Notes: generated by a model not told the origin, from the sequence alone. Counted from the first letter of the stretch, positions 9,686 through 18,609 are shown. The stretch is 64,000 bases of DNA from Bradyrhizobium sp. S69 (GCF_009766005.1 NZ_LMUK01000024.1:274441-338440), one strand, 5' to 3'. Made by a program: numbers and translations.

Positions 9686-10165
9686 TTACCGCATCACGTC
9701 GAGCGTCACATTGGCGATGCCTGAGTTCACCATGCCGAGCGCCTGCGCCGCGGAATAGGACACGTCGACCACACGCCCGGGCACGTAGGGTCCGCGGTCA
9801 TTGACCCGCACCGTCACGGACTTTCCAGTCGCCGTATTGGTGACGCGCAGCTTGGTGCCGAACGGCAGGCTCGGATGCGCGGCGGTCAGTTCGTTCGGAT
9901 CGAATTTCTCGCCGCTCGCGGTTTCGCTGTCTTCCGAATAGAAGCTGGCAACGCCGGCTGACTTCGTCGCGGCGCCGCTTTCCGATGAACGCTCGTGCCG
10001 CACCACCGAGGAAGGCTCGCGCGCCGCGACCCGCATCTCACGGTGAGGTTTGATCGCAGCCTGCTTGGCGGACGGCACAAAGGCCGCATTCCGGCTGACT
10101 GTGGAAGATTGTGCGCACGCCGCCAGCGAGGCGGCTGCCAGTGTGAGGCCGATCGTTCGGACCAT
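9686..10165 (-). CDS. RlpA-like septal ring lytic transglycosylase family lipoprotein
   Basis: A protein of about 159 residues with a lipoprotein signal (MVRTIGLTLAAASLAAC, lipobox LAAC, Cys17) and a C-terminal double-psi beta-barrel domain. The domain runs from GVASFYS through SGEKFDPNELTAAHPSLPFG, VRVNDRGPYVPGRVVDVS and YSAAQALGM, matching RlpA. RlpA proteins act on denuded glycan strands at division sites. No SPOR domain follows, so septal targeting is uncertain. In-frame upstream ATGs at 10222 and 10246 are alternatives; 10165 was chosen because it directly precedes a well-formed signal peptide. Confidence 0.83.
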   Translation of the reverse strand: MVRTIGLTLAAASLAACAQSSTVSRNAAFVPSAKQAAIKPHREMRVAAREPSSVVRHERSSESGAATKSAGVASFYSEDSETASGEKFDPNELTAAHPSLPFGTKLRVTNTATGKSVTVRVNDRGPYVPGRVVDVSYSAAQALGMVNSGIANVTLDVMR

Positions 10166-10484
10166 CTTCGCCCGACTCGCAATCGCTGCGGCAAGCAGCG
10201 CATCAACGGAAACGCCGGACATTCCGGCATGGCTGACGGCACGCATCAAGCACCCCAATCTCAGCCCGGCCCCGGACACCACCAGTCCGGCAGCGGATGC
10301 AGGCAGAACCAAGGCTGTATGACGACCGCCATTTTTTGGACACACGATTTGGGCTTGCCGTTGCCCTGAAGCCACACACCAAGCAATGCGTGACTATCAA
10401 ACGGCAGCGTGCTGGGAGATTACGTCGACAACGATCTACGCGGCGGCTGGCTGGTATGGCGTCTGCCATCCGGCACTTGCGTCT
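10166..10484. other. Intergenic region upstream of the RlpA-like gene
   Basis: About 320 bases lie between the RlpA-like start and the stop of the DUF1194 gene, both on the minus strand. It should hold the RlpA-like promoter and perhaps an N-terminal extension of that gene. I see no strong hairpin or RNA. Confidence 0.4.
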
Positions 10485-11327
10485 TCACCGCCCCCAGCGA
10501 TCCTGCCAGATCTTCTCGCCGATCGTGCAGGAGACGCGCGGTTCTTTCTCGGCGGCGGGGATCACCCGGCGCTCGGGCGTTCGTCCGGCGACTTCGAGCA
10601 GCAGCTTGGTGCGGATCGCCTCCTTGAATTTTTCGCGATCCTTGATCGAGACCACGAACGAGCCGGGGCCGCCAATGACGCAGTCCTCGTAATAGTAATC
10701 GAGGTTGTCGATATCCATCGTCGAGTAGGACGGCTCCTTCACCATGATCGGCAGGCCGTTGATGGTGATCCCCCTGGCCAGCGCCTCGTCGCGGGCGCCG
10801 AGGACGGGCAGCCCGTTGTTGTTGGGGCCGTCGCCGGAAATATCGATGACGCGCCGCAGCCCATGATAGGGATCTTCATCGAACAACGGCATCGCAAAAT
10901 AGATCGCGCCCGAGATCGAGGTGCGCGACGCCCGGCGCACCGGCGTCTTCATGATCTCGTTGGCCACCGCATCCGCGGTCTCCGGACCGTCGATCAAGCG
11001 CCAGGGAATGATGATCTTCTGGTCGCTCGACGCCGCCCATTCGAAATAGGTCACGGCGATCTTGCCGTTCGGCAGCGCCTTCAGCGCCTGCAGAAATTCC
11101 TTCGAGACGATGGCTTGCGCGTATCCCTCGCGCTGGATCGCCAGTTCGTCCATATCCATCGAATAGGAGATATCGGTGGCGAGGATCAGTTCGACATCGA
11201 CCACCGGCTTGCTGTCGCCGGTCTCCGCCAACTGATGACGCCCGCTCGGCGCCGCGATACTCGCAACGTCGCCTCCGGCCATCACCCCCGCGACAAGCAC
11301 CGCCCCGATCGAGACACACCAGCGCAT
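10485..11327 (-). CDS. DUF1194 von Willebrand factor A-like secreted protein
   Basis: A protein of about 280 residues. A signal peptide (MRWCVSIGAVLVAGVMAG) precedes a vWA-type fold with the metal-site motif ATDISYSMD, the usual DxSxS pattern. The later RVIDISGDGPNNNG also matches DUF1194. vWA domains usually mediate metal-dependent protein binding; no specific partner is known for this family. GGAGGG lies just upstream of the chosen ATG (11327), which favours it over the longer frame to 11405. It is divergent from the cytochrome gene at 11531. Confidence 0.85.
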   Translation of the reverse strand: MRWCVSIGAVLVAGVMAGGDVASIAAPSGRHQLAETGDSKPVVDVELILATDISYSMDMDELAIQREGYAQAIVSKEFLQALKALPNGKIAVTYFEWAASSDQKIIIPWRLIDGPETADAVANEIMKTPVRRASRTSISGAIYFAMPLFDEDPYHGLRRVIDISGDGPNNNGLPVLGARDEALARGITINGLPIMVKEPSYSTMDIDNLDYYYEDCVIGGPGSFVVSIKDREKFKEAIRTKLLLEVAGRTPERRVIPAAEKEPRVSCTIGEKIWQDRWGR

Positions 11328-11530
11328 CAGCTGCCCTCCATCGCACGACGGGATCGTGACACGCAAAGGGCCCCGCGAAAAGCAGGAACATCGCTTGCGC
11401 TTCACAATACAGTTAGATCCTGCCAGTTAGAACTTGCCAGTCAAGCCGGCGCGGCCTCGTTGCGAGGCCCATGGTTGCCCAGTCGCGACCGCGCGTGCGA
11501 TACAGCGCATCCTGGGCGGGAGGGGATGTC

Positions 11531-12409
11531 ATGTTTCGTGTCGGCACCGTGTGCGTCGTGTTGCTGTTTGCGGCACTCGAACCTGCGCTGGCGCAATCGC
11601 CGGTCGAACGCGGCGGCTATCTCGTCCACAGCATCATGGCGTGCGGCAATTGCCACACCCCGCGCGATGCCGACGGCAAGCCGATCGCCGACCGGGCGTT
11701 GTCGGGCGGCGGCCTGACCTTGACGACGCTGGCCTTTGTCGCGACCGCATCGAACATCACGCCCGACGTCGAAACCGGAATTGGCGGCTGGAGCGATGCC
11801 GAGATCAAGCAGGCGCTGCTGACGGGAATGCGGCCGGACCATGGACGCCTCGCCGGCGTTCCGCTGGCGGCGGTGATGCCTGCCAATTTCTACAAGGCGC
11901 TGCTGCCGGACGATCTCGACGCTATCATCGCCTACCTGCGCACCGTCAAGCCGATCCGCAACGAAGTCACCGATCCCCTCTACAAGGCGCCGCCGCACCG
12001 CGATCCCTATCCCGACGCCGAGGCCGGTTTCAACAAGGCACAGTTCGGCGATCCGGCCCGCCGCGGCGCCTATCTCGTCACCATCGGCCATTGTATGGAG
12101 TGCCATTCGGCATGGTCGCGCGGCGTGTCGGACTTCAAGAATGGCCTCGGTCGCGGCGGCCGGGCGTTCCCGCCACGCCAGGGCGATCCGGCCGGACCGC
12201 CCAGCGTGGCTGCGAATATCACCTCGGATTCCGTCGCCGGCATCGGCGCCTGGACCGATCAGGAAATCGGCCGCGCCATCACCCAAGGAATTGCACGCGA
12301 TGGGGCGATGCTCAAACAGCCGATGGCCTACCGTTATTATGCCGAACTGAAACCGTCCGATCTGGCGGACATCATCGCCTATCTGCGGACGGTGCCGCCG
12401 CTGCAATGA
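11531..12409 (+). CDS. Di-haem cytochrome c
   Basis: A 292-residue exported protein. The signal peptide MFRVGTVCVVLLFAALEPALAQ is followed by two haem-binding motifs, CGNCH and CMECH, each with an associated downstream Met and repeated DLDAIIAYLRT/DLADIIAYLRT helices. It resembles the small-subunit cytochromes of periplasmic dehydrogenases, but no catalytic partner gene is adjacent. The ATG at 11531 has AGGGG upstream and gives a clean signal sequence. It probably transfers electrons in the periplasm. Confidence 0.9.
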   Translation: MFRVGTVCVVLLFAALEPALAQSPVERGGYLVHSIMACGNCHTPRDADGKPIADRALSGGGLTLTTLAFVATASNITPDVETGIGGWSDAEIKQALLTGMRPDHGRLAGVPLAAVMPANFYKALLPDDLDAIIAYLRTVKPIRNEVTDPLYKAPPHRDPYPDAEAGFNKAQFGDPARRGAYLVTIGHCMECHSAWSRGVSDFKNGLGRGGRAFPPRQGDPAGPPSVAANITSDSVAGIGAWTDQEIGRAITQGIARDGAMLKQPMAYRYYAELKPSDLADIIAYLRTVPPLQ

Positions 12410-12501
12410 AGCCATCGCCAAACAGCCGGTTCCACCGCGGGCCGCAAGATTGTATTGTAGCGCGGCGGAACCATTGAAAACGCCTGGAGCTTACTTCCGG
12501 A

Positions 12502-12807
12502 ATGGCCGACACCGTCATCAAACCGAAAACCAGGACCAAAACCAAGACCGAGCGTCCGCGCCTGCACAAGGTCATTCTGGTCAACGACGATTTCACGCCG
12601 CGCGAATTCGTCGTCACCGTGCTGAAGGGGGAGTTCCGCATGACCGAGGACCAGGCCCACAAGGTCATGATCACCGCGCATCAGCGCGGGGTATGCGTGG
12701 TCGCGGTCTTCACCAAGGACGTCGCCGAAACCAAGGCGACGCGCGCCACCGATGCCGGTCGCGCCAAGGGCTACCCGTTGCTGTTCACCACCGAGCCGGA
12801 GGAATAG
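12502..12807 (+). CDS. clpS: ATP-dependent Clp protease adaptor ClpS
   Basis: A 101-residue N-recognin that passes N-degron substrates to ClpAP. The body LHKVILVNDDFTPREFVVTVL, MTEDQAHKVMITAHQRGVCVVAVF and KDVAETKATRATDAGRAKGYPLLFTTEPE matches the family; the Asn-Asp-Asp pocket and the His of TAHQ are present. Many alphaproteobacteria carry two ClpS proteins, and the EFVVTVL pocket suggests the second type, a weak inference. clpA is not in the window. Its end includes the ribosome binding site of the next gene (GGAGG), so the two are probably translated together. Confidence 0.92.
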   Translation: MADTVIKPKTRTKTKTERPRLHKVILVNDDFTPREFVVTVLKGEFRMTEDQAHKVMITAHQRGVCVVAVFTKDVAETKATRATDAGRAKGYPLLFTTEPEE

Positions 12808-12811
12808 CGCC

Positions 12812-13231
12812 ATGAGAAACGTCGCCGGAAACATCTGGGCCGGCGCGTTGCTGTTGCTTTCGACTGCAGCGATGGCCGGCACCAACGCCGGCTATGAGAT
12901 GGGCGGCCAGTACGCCCGCTTCGATCCGGTAGTCAGCCAATACAATCAATCGGGCGAGCTGTTCCGGATCGAGGGCCATTGCCAGTCGTCCTGCACGCTG
13001 TTTCTCGCCATCCGCAATGTCTGCATCGGCCGCGGCGCCACCTTGCTGTTTCATGCCGCCCACGACCGGGACCGAAACCCCTCGCCGTCGCGGACCGAGC
13101 ACATGCTGAGCGCCTACAATGCCAGCCTGCGCGACTACGTCACGTCGCACCATTTCATGGACACGCTCGAATTCCACGCGATCTCCGGCCGCGAGATGAT
13201 CCACAGATTCGGCTACAGGGCGTGCCCGTAA
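12812..13231 (+). CDS. Small secreted protein resembling ClpP/crotonase-like periplasmic proteins
   Basis: A 139-residue protein with a clear signal peptide (MRNVAGNIWAGALLLLSTAAMAG). The mature part has FRIEGHCQSSCTLFLAIRNVCIGRGATLLFHAAHD. This resembles the CxSxCT strand and downstream FHAA region of periplasmic ClpP-like proteins, with Ser at the nucleophile place. Whether it is an active protease is unknown. The ATG lies 4 bases after the clpS stop, inside reach of the ribosome binding site in clpS. A hairpin repeat follows at 13242. Confidence 0.75.
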   Translation: MRNVAGNIWAGALLLLSTAAMAGTNAGYEMGGQYARFDPVVSQYNQSGELFRIEGHCQSSCTLFLAIRNVCIGRGATLLFHAAHDRDRNPSPSRTEHMLSAYNASLRDYVTSHHFMDTLEFHAISGREMIHRFGYRACP

Positions 13232-13241
13232 TTCCGGGCTG

Positions 13242-13345
13242 AGAGCCTTTCCCGTTCCGATGAAATCGGAACGGGGCTCTGCTTTTTTATTTTGACGCGT
13301 TTTCTTCACGCGAACCGGTGCCCACTTCGCTCGAAAACGCTATGA
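13242..13345 (+). repeat. Two-module dispersed repeat with terminator-like hairpin, copy A
   Basis: The left part is a hairpin (AGAGCC...CCCGTTCCGAT, GAA loop, complement) followed by a T run at 13283-13288, so it probably terminates the clpS pair. The right part reads GACGCGTTTTCTTCACGCG then AACCGGTGCCCACTTCGCTC. Related copies lie at 46408-46513 and, inverted, at 63829-63967. Fragments lie at 18345-18382 and 61108-61143. Confidence 0.85.
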
Positions 13346-13355
13346 TCCGCCGGCC

Positions 13356-14540
13356 TCAGTTCGCCGGCGCTTCGTCGCCCAGGCCGAACACGCGTTGGGC
13401 TTTTGAAAAACCTGCGATCGGAAATTCGCCGAGATCGCTCCATCCACCGCTGCAGATGCCGGCAAATCCCTCCGATGCCACCACCGTGCGATGCAGACGG
13501 CTGGCAATCTTTTCGAGCCGCGCCGCGAGATTGATCGCCGGACCGATGCAGGTGAAATCGAGCCGATTGCCGCCGCCGATATTGCCGTACAGGATGTCTC
13601 CGACATGCAGCGCCACGCCGAAGCGAAAGCGCTCGATGTTGTCGCCGATCGGATAGTGCAACGCGTCGACGCTGGCGCGGGACTCGCGGGCCGCTTCAAG
13701 CACGCGCGAGCAAACCTTCTGGTCGTCGCCGACATATTCATCGATCGGAAAAACCGCGAGCAGGCCGTCGCCCATGTACTTCAGCACTTCACCGCCATGC
13801 TCCCGGATCGCGGCCACCTGGCAGTCGAAATAATGATTGAGAATATCGACCACGGTCTCGGCCGGCAGCCGGTCCGACAGCGCGGTAAAGCCGCGCAAAT
13901 CCGACAGCCAGATCGCCGCGTGCATGGTCTCGGTGTGGCCGCGGCGGATCTGGCCGCCCATGATCCGCTCGCCGGCGCGGTTGCCGACGTAGGTATCGAG
14001 CAGCATCGTGGCGATACGGCGTGACTGGACGATCTCGCAGTATCGCGCCAGCGCCGGCGTCAGCGCACGCAAGGCGCCAAGCTGCTTGTCGGTGAACCCG
14101 CCGGGCTGCTTGGTCGTCCAGCTCGATGCGTTGATCGCGCCATCCATGAACATCAGCGGCAGCGCGATATAGTCGGTGACGCCTTCGGCCCGCAGGTCCT
14201 CGATGATCGGGAAGCGCGTGCTGGCGGGATCGTTCGCATGCGCCCTGACCTCCAGCCCCTGCTGGAACACGATCATCATCGGGCTGTTTTGAAACTCCGG
14301 GGAATCCAGAAAGCTGAAATCGACCGTGCCGATCCGGACCTCGGCGCCCGGCTTCCAGATAAAACTAATGCCGTAGAAATCCGGGTGCAGCGTGCGAAGG
14401 AAGACACCGACGCGCCATAGCGGCAGTCCAGCCTGGATCAGGCGCTCGCAGCATTCGACCATCATCTGGCTGGGCGTGATCGCCGATCTCGCGCCATCGA
14501 CCATCCAGTCGATGATCTTTTGCAGCTCCGATACGTTCAT
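13356..14540 (-). CDS. Class III adenylate/guanylate cyclase domain protein
   Basis: A 394-residue soluble protein. Residues about 1-190 form a GAF-like sensory region (SELQKIIDWMVDGARS, LMFMDGAINASSW). The C-terminal class III cyclase domain holds the two metal Asp positions in WLSDLRGFTALSD and KYMGDGLLAVFPI, and FGVALHVGDILYGNIGG near the end. It probably makes cAMP in response to a cytoplasmic signal. The base-specificity residues cannot be fixed by eye. No transmembrane helix is seen. It is convergent with the gene pair ending at 13231. Confidence 0.87.
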   Translation of the reverse strand: MNVSELQKIIDWMVDGARSAITPSQMMVECCERLIQAGLPLWRVGVFLRTLHPDFYGISFIWKPGAEVRIGTVDFSFLDSPEFQNSPMMIVFQQGLEVRAHANDPASTRFPIIEDLRAEGVTDYIALPLMFMDGAINASSWTTKQPGGFTDKQLGALRALTPALARYCEIVQSRRIATMLLDTYVGNRAGERIMGGQIRRGHTETMHAAIWLSDLRGFTALSDRLPAETVVDILNHYFDCQVAAIREHGGEVLKYMGDGLLAVFPIDEYVGDDQKVCSRVLEAARESRASVDALHYPIGDNIERFRFGVALHVGDILYGNIGGGNRLDFTCIGPAINLAARLEKIASRLHRTVVASEGFAGICSGGWSDLGEFPIAGFSKAQRVFGLGDEAPAN

Positions 14541-14587
14541 GGGGTTCTCCAGCCGAAACCAAATTCAGATAAAGCACCCCAGGCAAG

Positions 14588-15676
14588 CTACCCGCCGACC
14601 TGCCCACGATGCCGCAGCAGATGATCCGCCAACACGCAGGCCATCATGGCTTCGCCGACCGGCACGGCGCGGATGCCGACGCAAGGGTCGTGCCGCCCCT
14701 TGGTCATGATGTCGGTGTCGGCGCCGTGGCGATCGACGGTCTGGCGCGGCGACAGGATCGACGAGGTCGGCTTGACGGCAAACCGCGCCACCACCGGCTG
14801 ACCGGTCGAGATGCCGCCCAAAACCCCGCCGGCATGGTTGGACAGAAACCTTGTCCCGTTGTTGCCGGTTCGCATCTCGTCGGCGTTTTCCTCGCCGGTC
14901 AGTTCCGCGGCGCCAAAGCCGGCGCCGATCTCGACGCCCTTGACCGCATTGATGCTCATCAGCGCCGCGGCTAGATCAGCGTCGAGCTTGGCATAGATCG
15001 GCGCGCCCAATCCCGGCGGCACGCCTTCGGCGACGATCTCGAGCACCGCGCCGATCGAGGAGCCGCTCTTTCTGATGCCGTCGAGGTAGGTTTCGAAGAA
15101 GGCAGCCTTGTCCTTGTCCGGGCAATTGAACGGATTGCGCGCGACTTCGTCCCAATCCCATTTGGCGCGGTCGATCTTATGCGGCCCCATCTGCACCAGC
15201 GCGCCGCGCACTTGAACGTCGGGCAGGATCTTGCGGGCGATGGCGCCGGCCGCGACCCGGGTCGCGGTCTCGCGCGCCGACGAGCGTCCGCCGCCGCGAT
15301 AATCGCGCAGGCCGTATTTAGCCTCATAGGTGAAGTCGGCATGGCCGGGACGAAACTTGTCCTTGATCTCGGAATAATCCTTGGAACGCTGATCGGTGTT
15401 CTCGATCAACAACGCGATCGGCGTTCCCGTTGTCACCTGCACGCCGGTTTCGGGATGCGCCATCACGCCGGACAGGATTTTGACCGCGTCGGGTTCCTGG
15501 CGCTGGGTGGTAAAGCGCGACTGTCCGGGGCGGCGGCGATCGAGATCGTGCTGGATGTCTTCATTGGTCAGCGGGATCAGCGGCGGGCAGCCATCGACCA
15601 CACAGCCGATCGCGACCCCGTGGCTTTCGCCAAAAGTCGTGACCCGGAACATGTGGCCGAAGGTGTTGAAGGACAT
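14588..15676 (-). CDS. aroC: Chorismate synthase
   Basis: A 362-residue enzyme for the last shikimate-pathway step, converting EPSP to chorismate with reduced FMN. Signatures are [17 protein letters not shown] near the start, [18 protein letters not shown] in the centre, and [10 protein letters not shown] plus [18 protein letters not shown] at the end. The ATG at 15676 ([12 protein letters not shown]) gives the usual N-terminus. An upstream in-frame ATG at 15703 would start inside a perfect 32-base palindrome. The Val before Gly in the last motif is normal. Confidence 0.96.
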   Translation of the reverse strand: MSFNTFGHMFRVTTFGESHGVAIGCVVDGCPPLIPLTNEDIQHDLDRRRPGQSRFTTQRQEPDAVKILSGVMAHPETGVQVTTGTPIALLIENTDQRSKDYSEIKDKFRPGHADFTYEAKYGLRDYRGGGRSSARETATRVAAGAIARKILPDVQVRGALVQMGPHKIDRAKWDWDEVARNPFNCPDKDKAAFFETYLDGIRKSGSSIGAVLEIVAEGVPPGLGAPIYAKLDADLAAALMSINAVKGVEIGAGFGAAELTGEENADEMRTGNNGTRFLSNHAGGVLGGISTGQPVVARFAVKPTSSILSPRQTVDRHGADTDIMTKGRHDPCVGIRAVPVGEAMMACVLADHLLRHRGQVGG

Positions 15677-15695
15677 GGTGCCTGCGATTGGTTTC

Positions 15696-15727
15696 GTTGA
15701 CATGCACCGCTGACGGTGCATGTCAAC
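15696..15727. promoter_or_regulatory. Perfect 14-bp-arm inverted repeat in the aroC leader
   Basis: GTTGACATGCACCG and its exact complement are separated by CTGA. It begins 20 bases upstream of the aroC start. It could be an operator or an mRNA hairpin that affects translation; it has no T run, so it is a poor terminator. Confidence 0.65.
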
Positions 15728-15768
15728 ATGTCGTAACTCGCGTGGTCTGGCACGTCAAACCTCTCGTT

Positions 15769-15890
15769 CGTCATGCCCGGCCTTGTGCCGGGCATCCACG
15801 TCTTTCTTCTGCAAAAGAAAGACGTGGATGGCCGGGCACAGGCGAGCGGAAGCGACGCCGTCCCTTGGACGGCTAAGCCCGGCCATGACG
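15769..15890. repeat. Palindromic intergenic repeat, CCCGGC family, copy A
   Basis: The element runs from CGTCATGCCCGGCC to GGCCATGACG and contains an internal hairpin, CCACGTCTTTCTT with its complement AAGAAAGACGTGG. A related diverged copy is at 20833-20930. Such elements are common between Bradyrhizobium genes (recollection). Confidence 0.8.
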
Positions 15891-15912
15891 GCGGACGATG
15901 CCCTTTCTGGCC

Positions 15913-16512
15913 TTAACTATATTTCGTCAGTCCGCCGTCCCTGAACACATAGACTACGCCCTGCCCGATCGGCGTATCGGCGGCCTCGAGTGGCGTCGCA
16001 ATGCCGAGCGCCACCATCAGCGCGCGCATGGTGCCGCCATGGGCGACCGCGACGGTGTCAGCCCGCACTGAATCGAACCAGTCGCGCATCCGCAAGGTGA
16101 CGCTGGCATAGCTCTCGCCGGACGGTGCCGCGACGCTCCATTTGTCGACCTGGCGCGAGGCAAAGGTCGCGGCGTCGTTCAGTTGCATCTGCGGCAAAGT
16201 CAGCCCTTCCCAATGGCCATAGCCGATCTCGCGCAACCGTGCGTCGATGCTGTAATCGGCCGGCGCCAATTTCAGCGCGCCGCGCGCCAATTCCATGGTC
16301 GTGCGGGCGCGGCCGAGCGGGCTGGAGACGAACGGCATCGCGGCAGCTTGGTGTCCGTCGCTCGCCAGCAGGCGGCCGAGGATCTCGCCGGCGGCAACCG
16401 CCTGCGTGCGGCCGAGGTCGTTGAGCGGAATGTCCTTCGAACCCTGGAAGCGGCCTTCGGCATTCCAGCCGGTTTCGCCGTGGCGGATGTAATAGATCGT
16501 CGGCATCGGCAT
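15913..16512 (-). CDS. Histidine phosphatase family protein (phosphoglycerate-mutase-like)
   Basis: A 199-residue protein with the catalytic YYIRHGETGWNAEGRFQG loop at its start, a second set of active-site residues in SPLGRARTTMELA, the acid residue in LREIGYGHWEG, and the second His in VAVAHGGTMRAL. This is the complete set for a His-phosphatase of the GpmB/CobC kind. The substrate is unknown. The ATG at 16512 or 16506 is likely; a longer TTG start at 16524 is less likely. Confidence 0.88.
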   Translation of the reverse strand: MPMPTIYYIRHGETGWNAEGRFQGSKDIPLNDLGRTQAVAAGEILGRLLASDGHQAAAMPFVSSPLGRARTTMELARGALKLAPADYSIDARLREIGYGHWEGLTLPQMQLNDAATFASRQVDKWSVAAPSGESYASVTLRMRDWFDSVRADTVAVAHGGTMRALMVALGIATPLEAADTPIGQGVVYVFRDGGLTKYS

Positions 16513-16826
16513 TGAAGCTTGCAACTATTCCTTGGCTCCCGGCCGAATGGCCAAGTGAAATGTCCGGCGCGTCCGGACGCTCGATGCCGACGACGTGATA
16601 GCCGGAACGGGACCTCGATCGGACGTTGATCGGTGTTTCGGGGTACACCAGCGCTCCGGGCCGGTACAGCCCAAAATCCGCGCCCTGATACGGTTGTTAA
16701 CCGCGAGCCTCAACAGCCGGAATAGTTGGATCGTCGGGGTGTTATGATGTGGAAGGCGTTCGGGCCGAGAGCACTTCGAAGAGAGCCCGAAGCAAACCTG
16801 AAACCGGACTTCAAGATCAGGCGTTA
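16513..16826. other. Divergent intergenic region before the sigma factor gene
   Basis: About 310 bases lie between the phosphatase start and the ECF sigma start. It should contain both promoters. A frame open from 16749 precedes the chosen sigma start in frame but has no good start signal. I could not assign a sigma-autoregulated promoter motif. Confidence 0.4.
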
Positions 16827-17315
16827 ATGAGCGTATTTCGTCAGAGTGTCGAAGCCATGATTCCGGCCCTGCGCCGCTACGCGCGCGCGCTGGCGCGCGA
16901 TGCCGATATCGCCGACGATCTGGTGCAGGACACGTTGGTGCGGGCGCTGCGTTCGGAACGGCTGTTTCTCGGCGGCGACGTCAGGAGCTGGCTGTATACC
17001 ATCCTGACCAACCTCAACAAGAACCGGCGGCGATCGCTGGCCCGGCGGCCGCAATTCATGCCGCTGCTCGACAACAATCCCGACGCCAGCGGGACCGAGG
17101 CGGAAGGCCGCGACATCGCCCGCGCGCTGGCGACGTTGGTCGAGGAACAGCGCGCGGTGCTGTTGCTGGTGATGCTGGAGGGGCTCAGCTATCGCGAAGT
17201 GGCCGACATCCAGGGCGTGCCGATCGGCACCGTGATGTCCCGCCTCGCCCGTGCCCGCGCCCACGTCAAGGCCTCGCTCGAAGGCGCGCGTCCGGTGCTG
17301 CGGCAGGTGAAGTGA
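16827..17315 (+). CDS. ECF-type RNA polymerase sigma factor
   Basis: A 162-residue sigma-70 family protein with only regions 2 and 4. Region 2 reads ALRRYARALARDADIADDLVQDTLVRAL plus GDVRSWLYTILTNLNKNRRR. Region 4 is the HTH EEQRAVLLLVMLEGLSYREVADIQGVPIGTVMSRLARAR. The ATG at 16827 gives normal ECF length. The downstream same-strand membrane protein at 17506 looks like its anti-sigma factor, but 190 bases separate them, more than the usual overlap. The signal it answers is not evident. Confidence 0.9.
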   Translation: MSVFRQSVEAMIPALRRYARALARDADIADDLVQDTLVRALRSERLFLGGDVRSWLYTILTNLNKNRRRSLARRPQFMPLLDNNPDASGTEAEGRDIARALATLVEEQRAVLLLVMLEGLSYREVADIQGVPIGTVMSRLARARAHVKASLEGARPVLRQVK

Positions 17316-17434
17316 GAGGGTGAAATAAGATGAAACGAAATAATGGCTTGGAATATGCTTTCAAGGACTAAGAACGATCTGGATGTAGTGTCGAAATAAC
17401 AAACGCGTTTGAATCACGGCGGCTTTTCTCAATT

Positions 17435-17452
17435 TTCCTCCGAACGGAGGAA
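17435..17452. promoter_or_regulatory. Palindrome between sigma and anti-sigma genes
   Basis: TTCCTCCG, two bases, then CGGAGGAA, about 53 bases before the anti-sigma start. It may be an operator or a short mRNA hairpin. It shows that the second gene could have its own control. Confidence 0.45.
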
Positions 17453-17505
17453 TCACAACCGGCCGGCAAGCAATTGTCGCTCGGGATCAGGCAGAGATAA
17501 CGACA

Positions 17506-18276
17506 ATGACCGACCCTGGGATTCCCGTCACCGAAGATGAGCTGCACGCCTATGTCGACAACGAATTGCCGGCGGAGCGTCGCGCCGATGTCGAGGCATG
17601 GCTCATCGCGCATCCGGACGATGCGGAGCGGGTGCAGTCGTGGCGTGCGATGGCGGATGCGCTGCATGCGCGCTACGATCAGGTCGCCGACGAGGCGGTG
17701 CCGAAGCGGCTCGAGATCGAGCGGCTGGTGCGCGAGCCGCGCAGATGGGTCTATGGTGCGATAGCCGCGACACTGCTGGCCTTCATTGCCGGCGGCGGCA
17801 CCGGCTGGTTGGCGCGGGGCGCGACCGCTTCGCCCTCGGCGTTTCAGAACTTCACGCTGGATGCGCTGGATGCGCATCGGCTCTACGTGGTCGAGGTGCG
17901 TCACCCGGTCGAAGTGCCCGGCAGCGACCTCACCCATCTTCAGCAATGGCTGACCAAGCGCTGCGGCTGGAACGTTCACGCACCCGAATTGGCCGCGGCC
18001 GGATTGAAGCTCGTCGGCGGCAGGCTGTTGCCGGGCCCGACCGGACCCGCGTCGTTTTTCATGTATGAAAGCGCCTCCGGCGAGCGCTTCACGATCTACT
18101 CGGCCAAAGCCAAGGGTGAAACGACCCAGATGCGCTATGCGGCGGAGGGCGGCGATAGCGCGTTGTTCTGGGCCGACCGTGGCGTCGCCTATGTGGTGAG
18201 CGGCAGCTCGGATCGCGGGCGACTGACCCAGATCGCCCAGGCCGTCTACGACCAGATGGAAAAAATCGACGGTTAG
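17506..18276 (+). CDS. Putative transmembrane anti-sigma factor
   Basis: A 256-residue protein. The cytoplasmic N-terminus VTEDELHAYVDNELPAERRADVEAWL is typical of anti-sigma proteins. One membrane helix lies near residues 83-103 (WVYGAIAATLLAFIAGGGTGWLA), and a periplasmic domain follows. The zinc HxxxCxxC signature of ZAS anti-sigma factors is absent, so it belongs to the non-zinc type. The partner is probably the ECF factor upstream. The periplasmic part has no recognised sensor motif. Confidence 0.82.
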   Translation: MTDPGIPVTEDELHAYVDNELPAERRADVEAWLIAHPDDAERVQSWRAMADALHARYDQVADEAVPKRLEIERLVREPRRWVYGAIAATLLAFIAGGGTGWLARGATASPSAFQNFTLDALDAHRLYVVEVRHPVEVPGSDLTHLQQWLTKRCGWNVHAPELAAAGLKLVGGRLLPGPTGPASFFMYESASGERFTIYSAKAKGETTQMRYAAEGGDSALFWADRGVAYVVSGSSDRGRLTQIAQAVYDQMEKIDG

Positions 18277-18609
18277 CGCTGTTTTCGTTCGAGGCGCTTT
18301 TTCGACGGCTGCCAAGTTCAGGCAACCTGCGTAAAGCTGATTGCCACGCGAACCGGTGCTCTTTTGCTCGGAAAACGCTCTAATTGAGGCCTAAACTAAT
18401 TAGGTCATTCCGGACGTCCCAATTCCGACATCGAAAATCTGGAATCAAGTCATGGGGGCGTCTCAATATCGCACCGGATGCTCACGCGAAACTAGGGCGC
18501 GCCCGATCCCGCCGATCGGCGCACGCGGCCTCGATCGGGGTTTGGTACCGCGCTGGTCCCCCTGTCGAGGCCGCCCCTTTTTGGGTAGCGCGCCACGATC
18601 AAGCAACGA
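18277..18609. other. Intergenic region between anti-sigma and DnaJ-like genes
   Basis: This 333-base stretch between convergent genes holds the repeat fragment at 18345-18382. Nothing else recognisable was found: no RNA, no coding frame with good signals. Confidence 0.45.
18345..18382 (+). repeat. Fragment of the two-module dispersed repeat
   Basis: ACGCGAACCGGTGCTC followed by a GCTCGGAAAACGCTCTA end matches the right module of the elements at 13242 and 46408. The hairpin module is missing. Confidence 0.65.
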
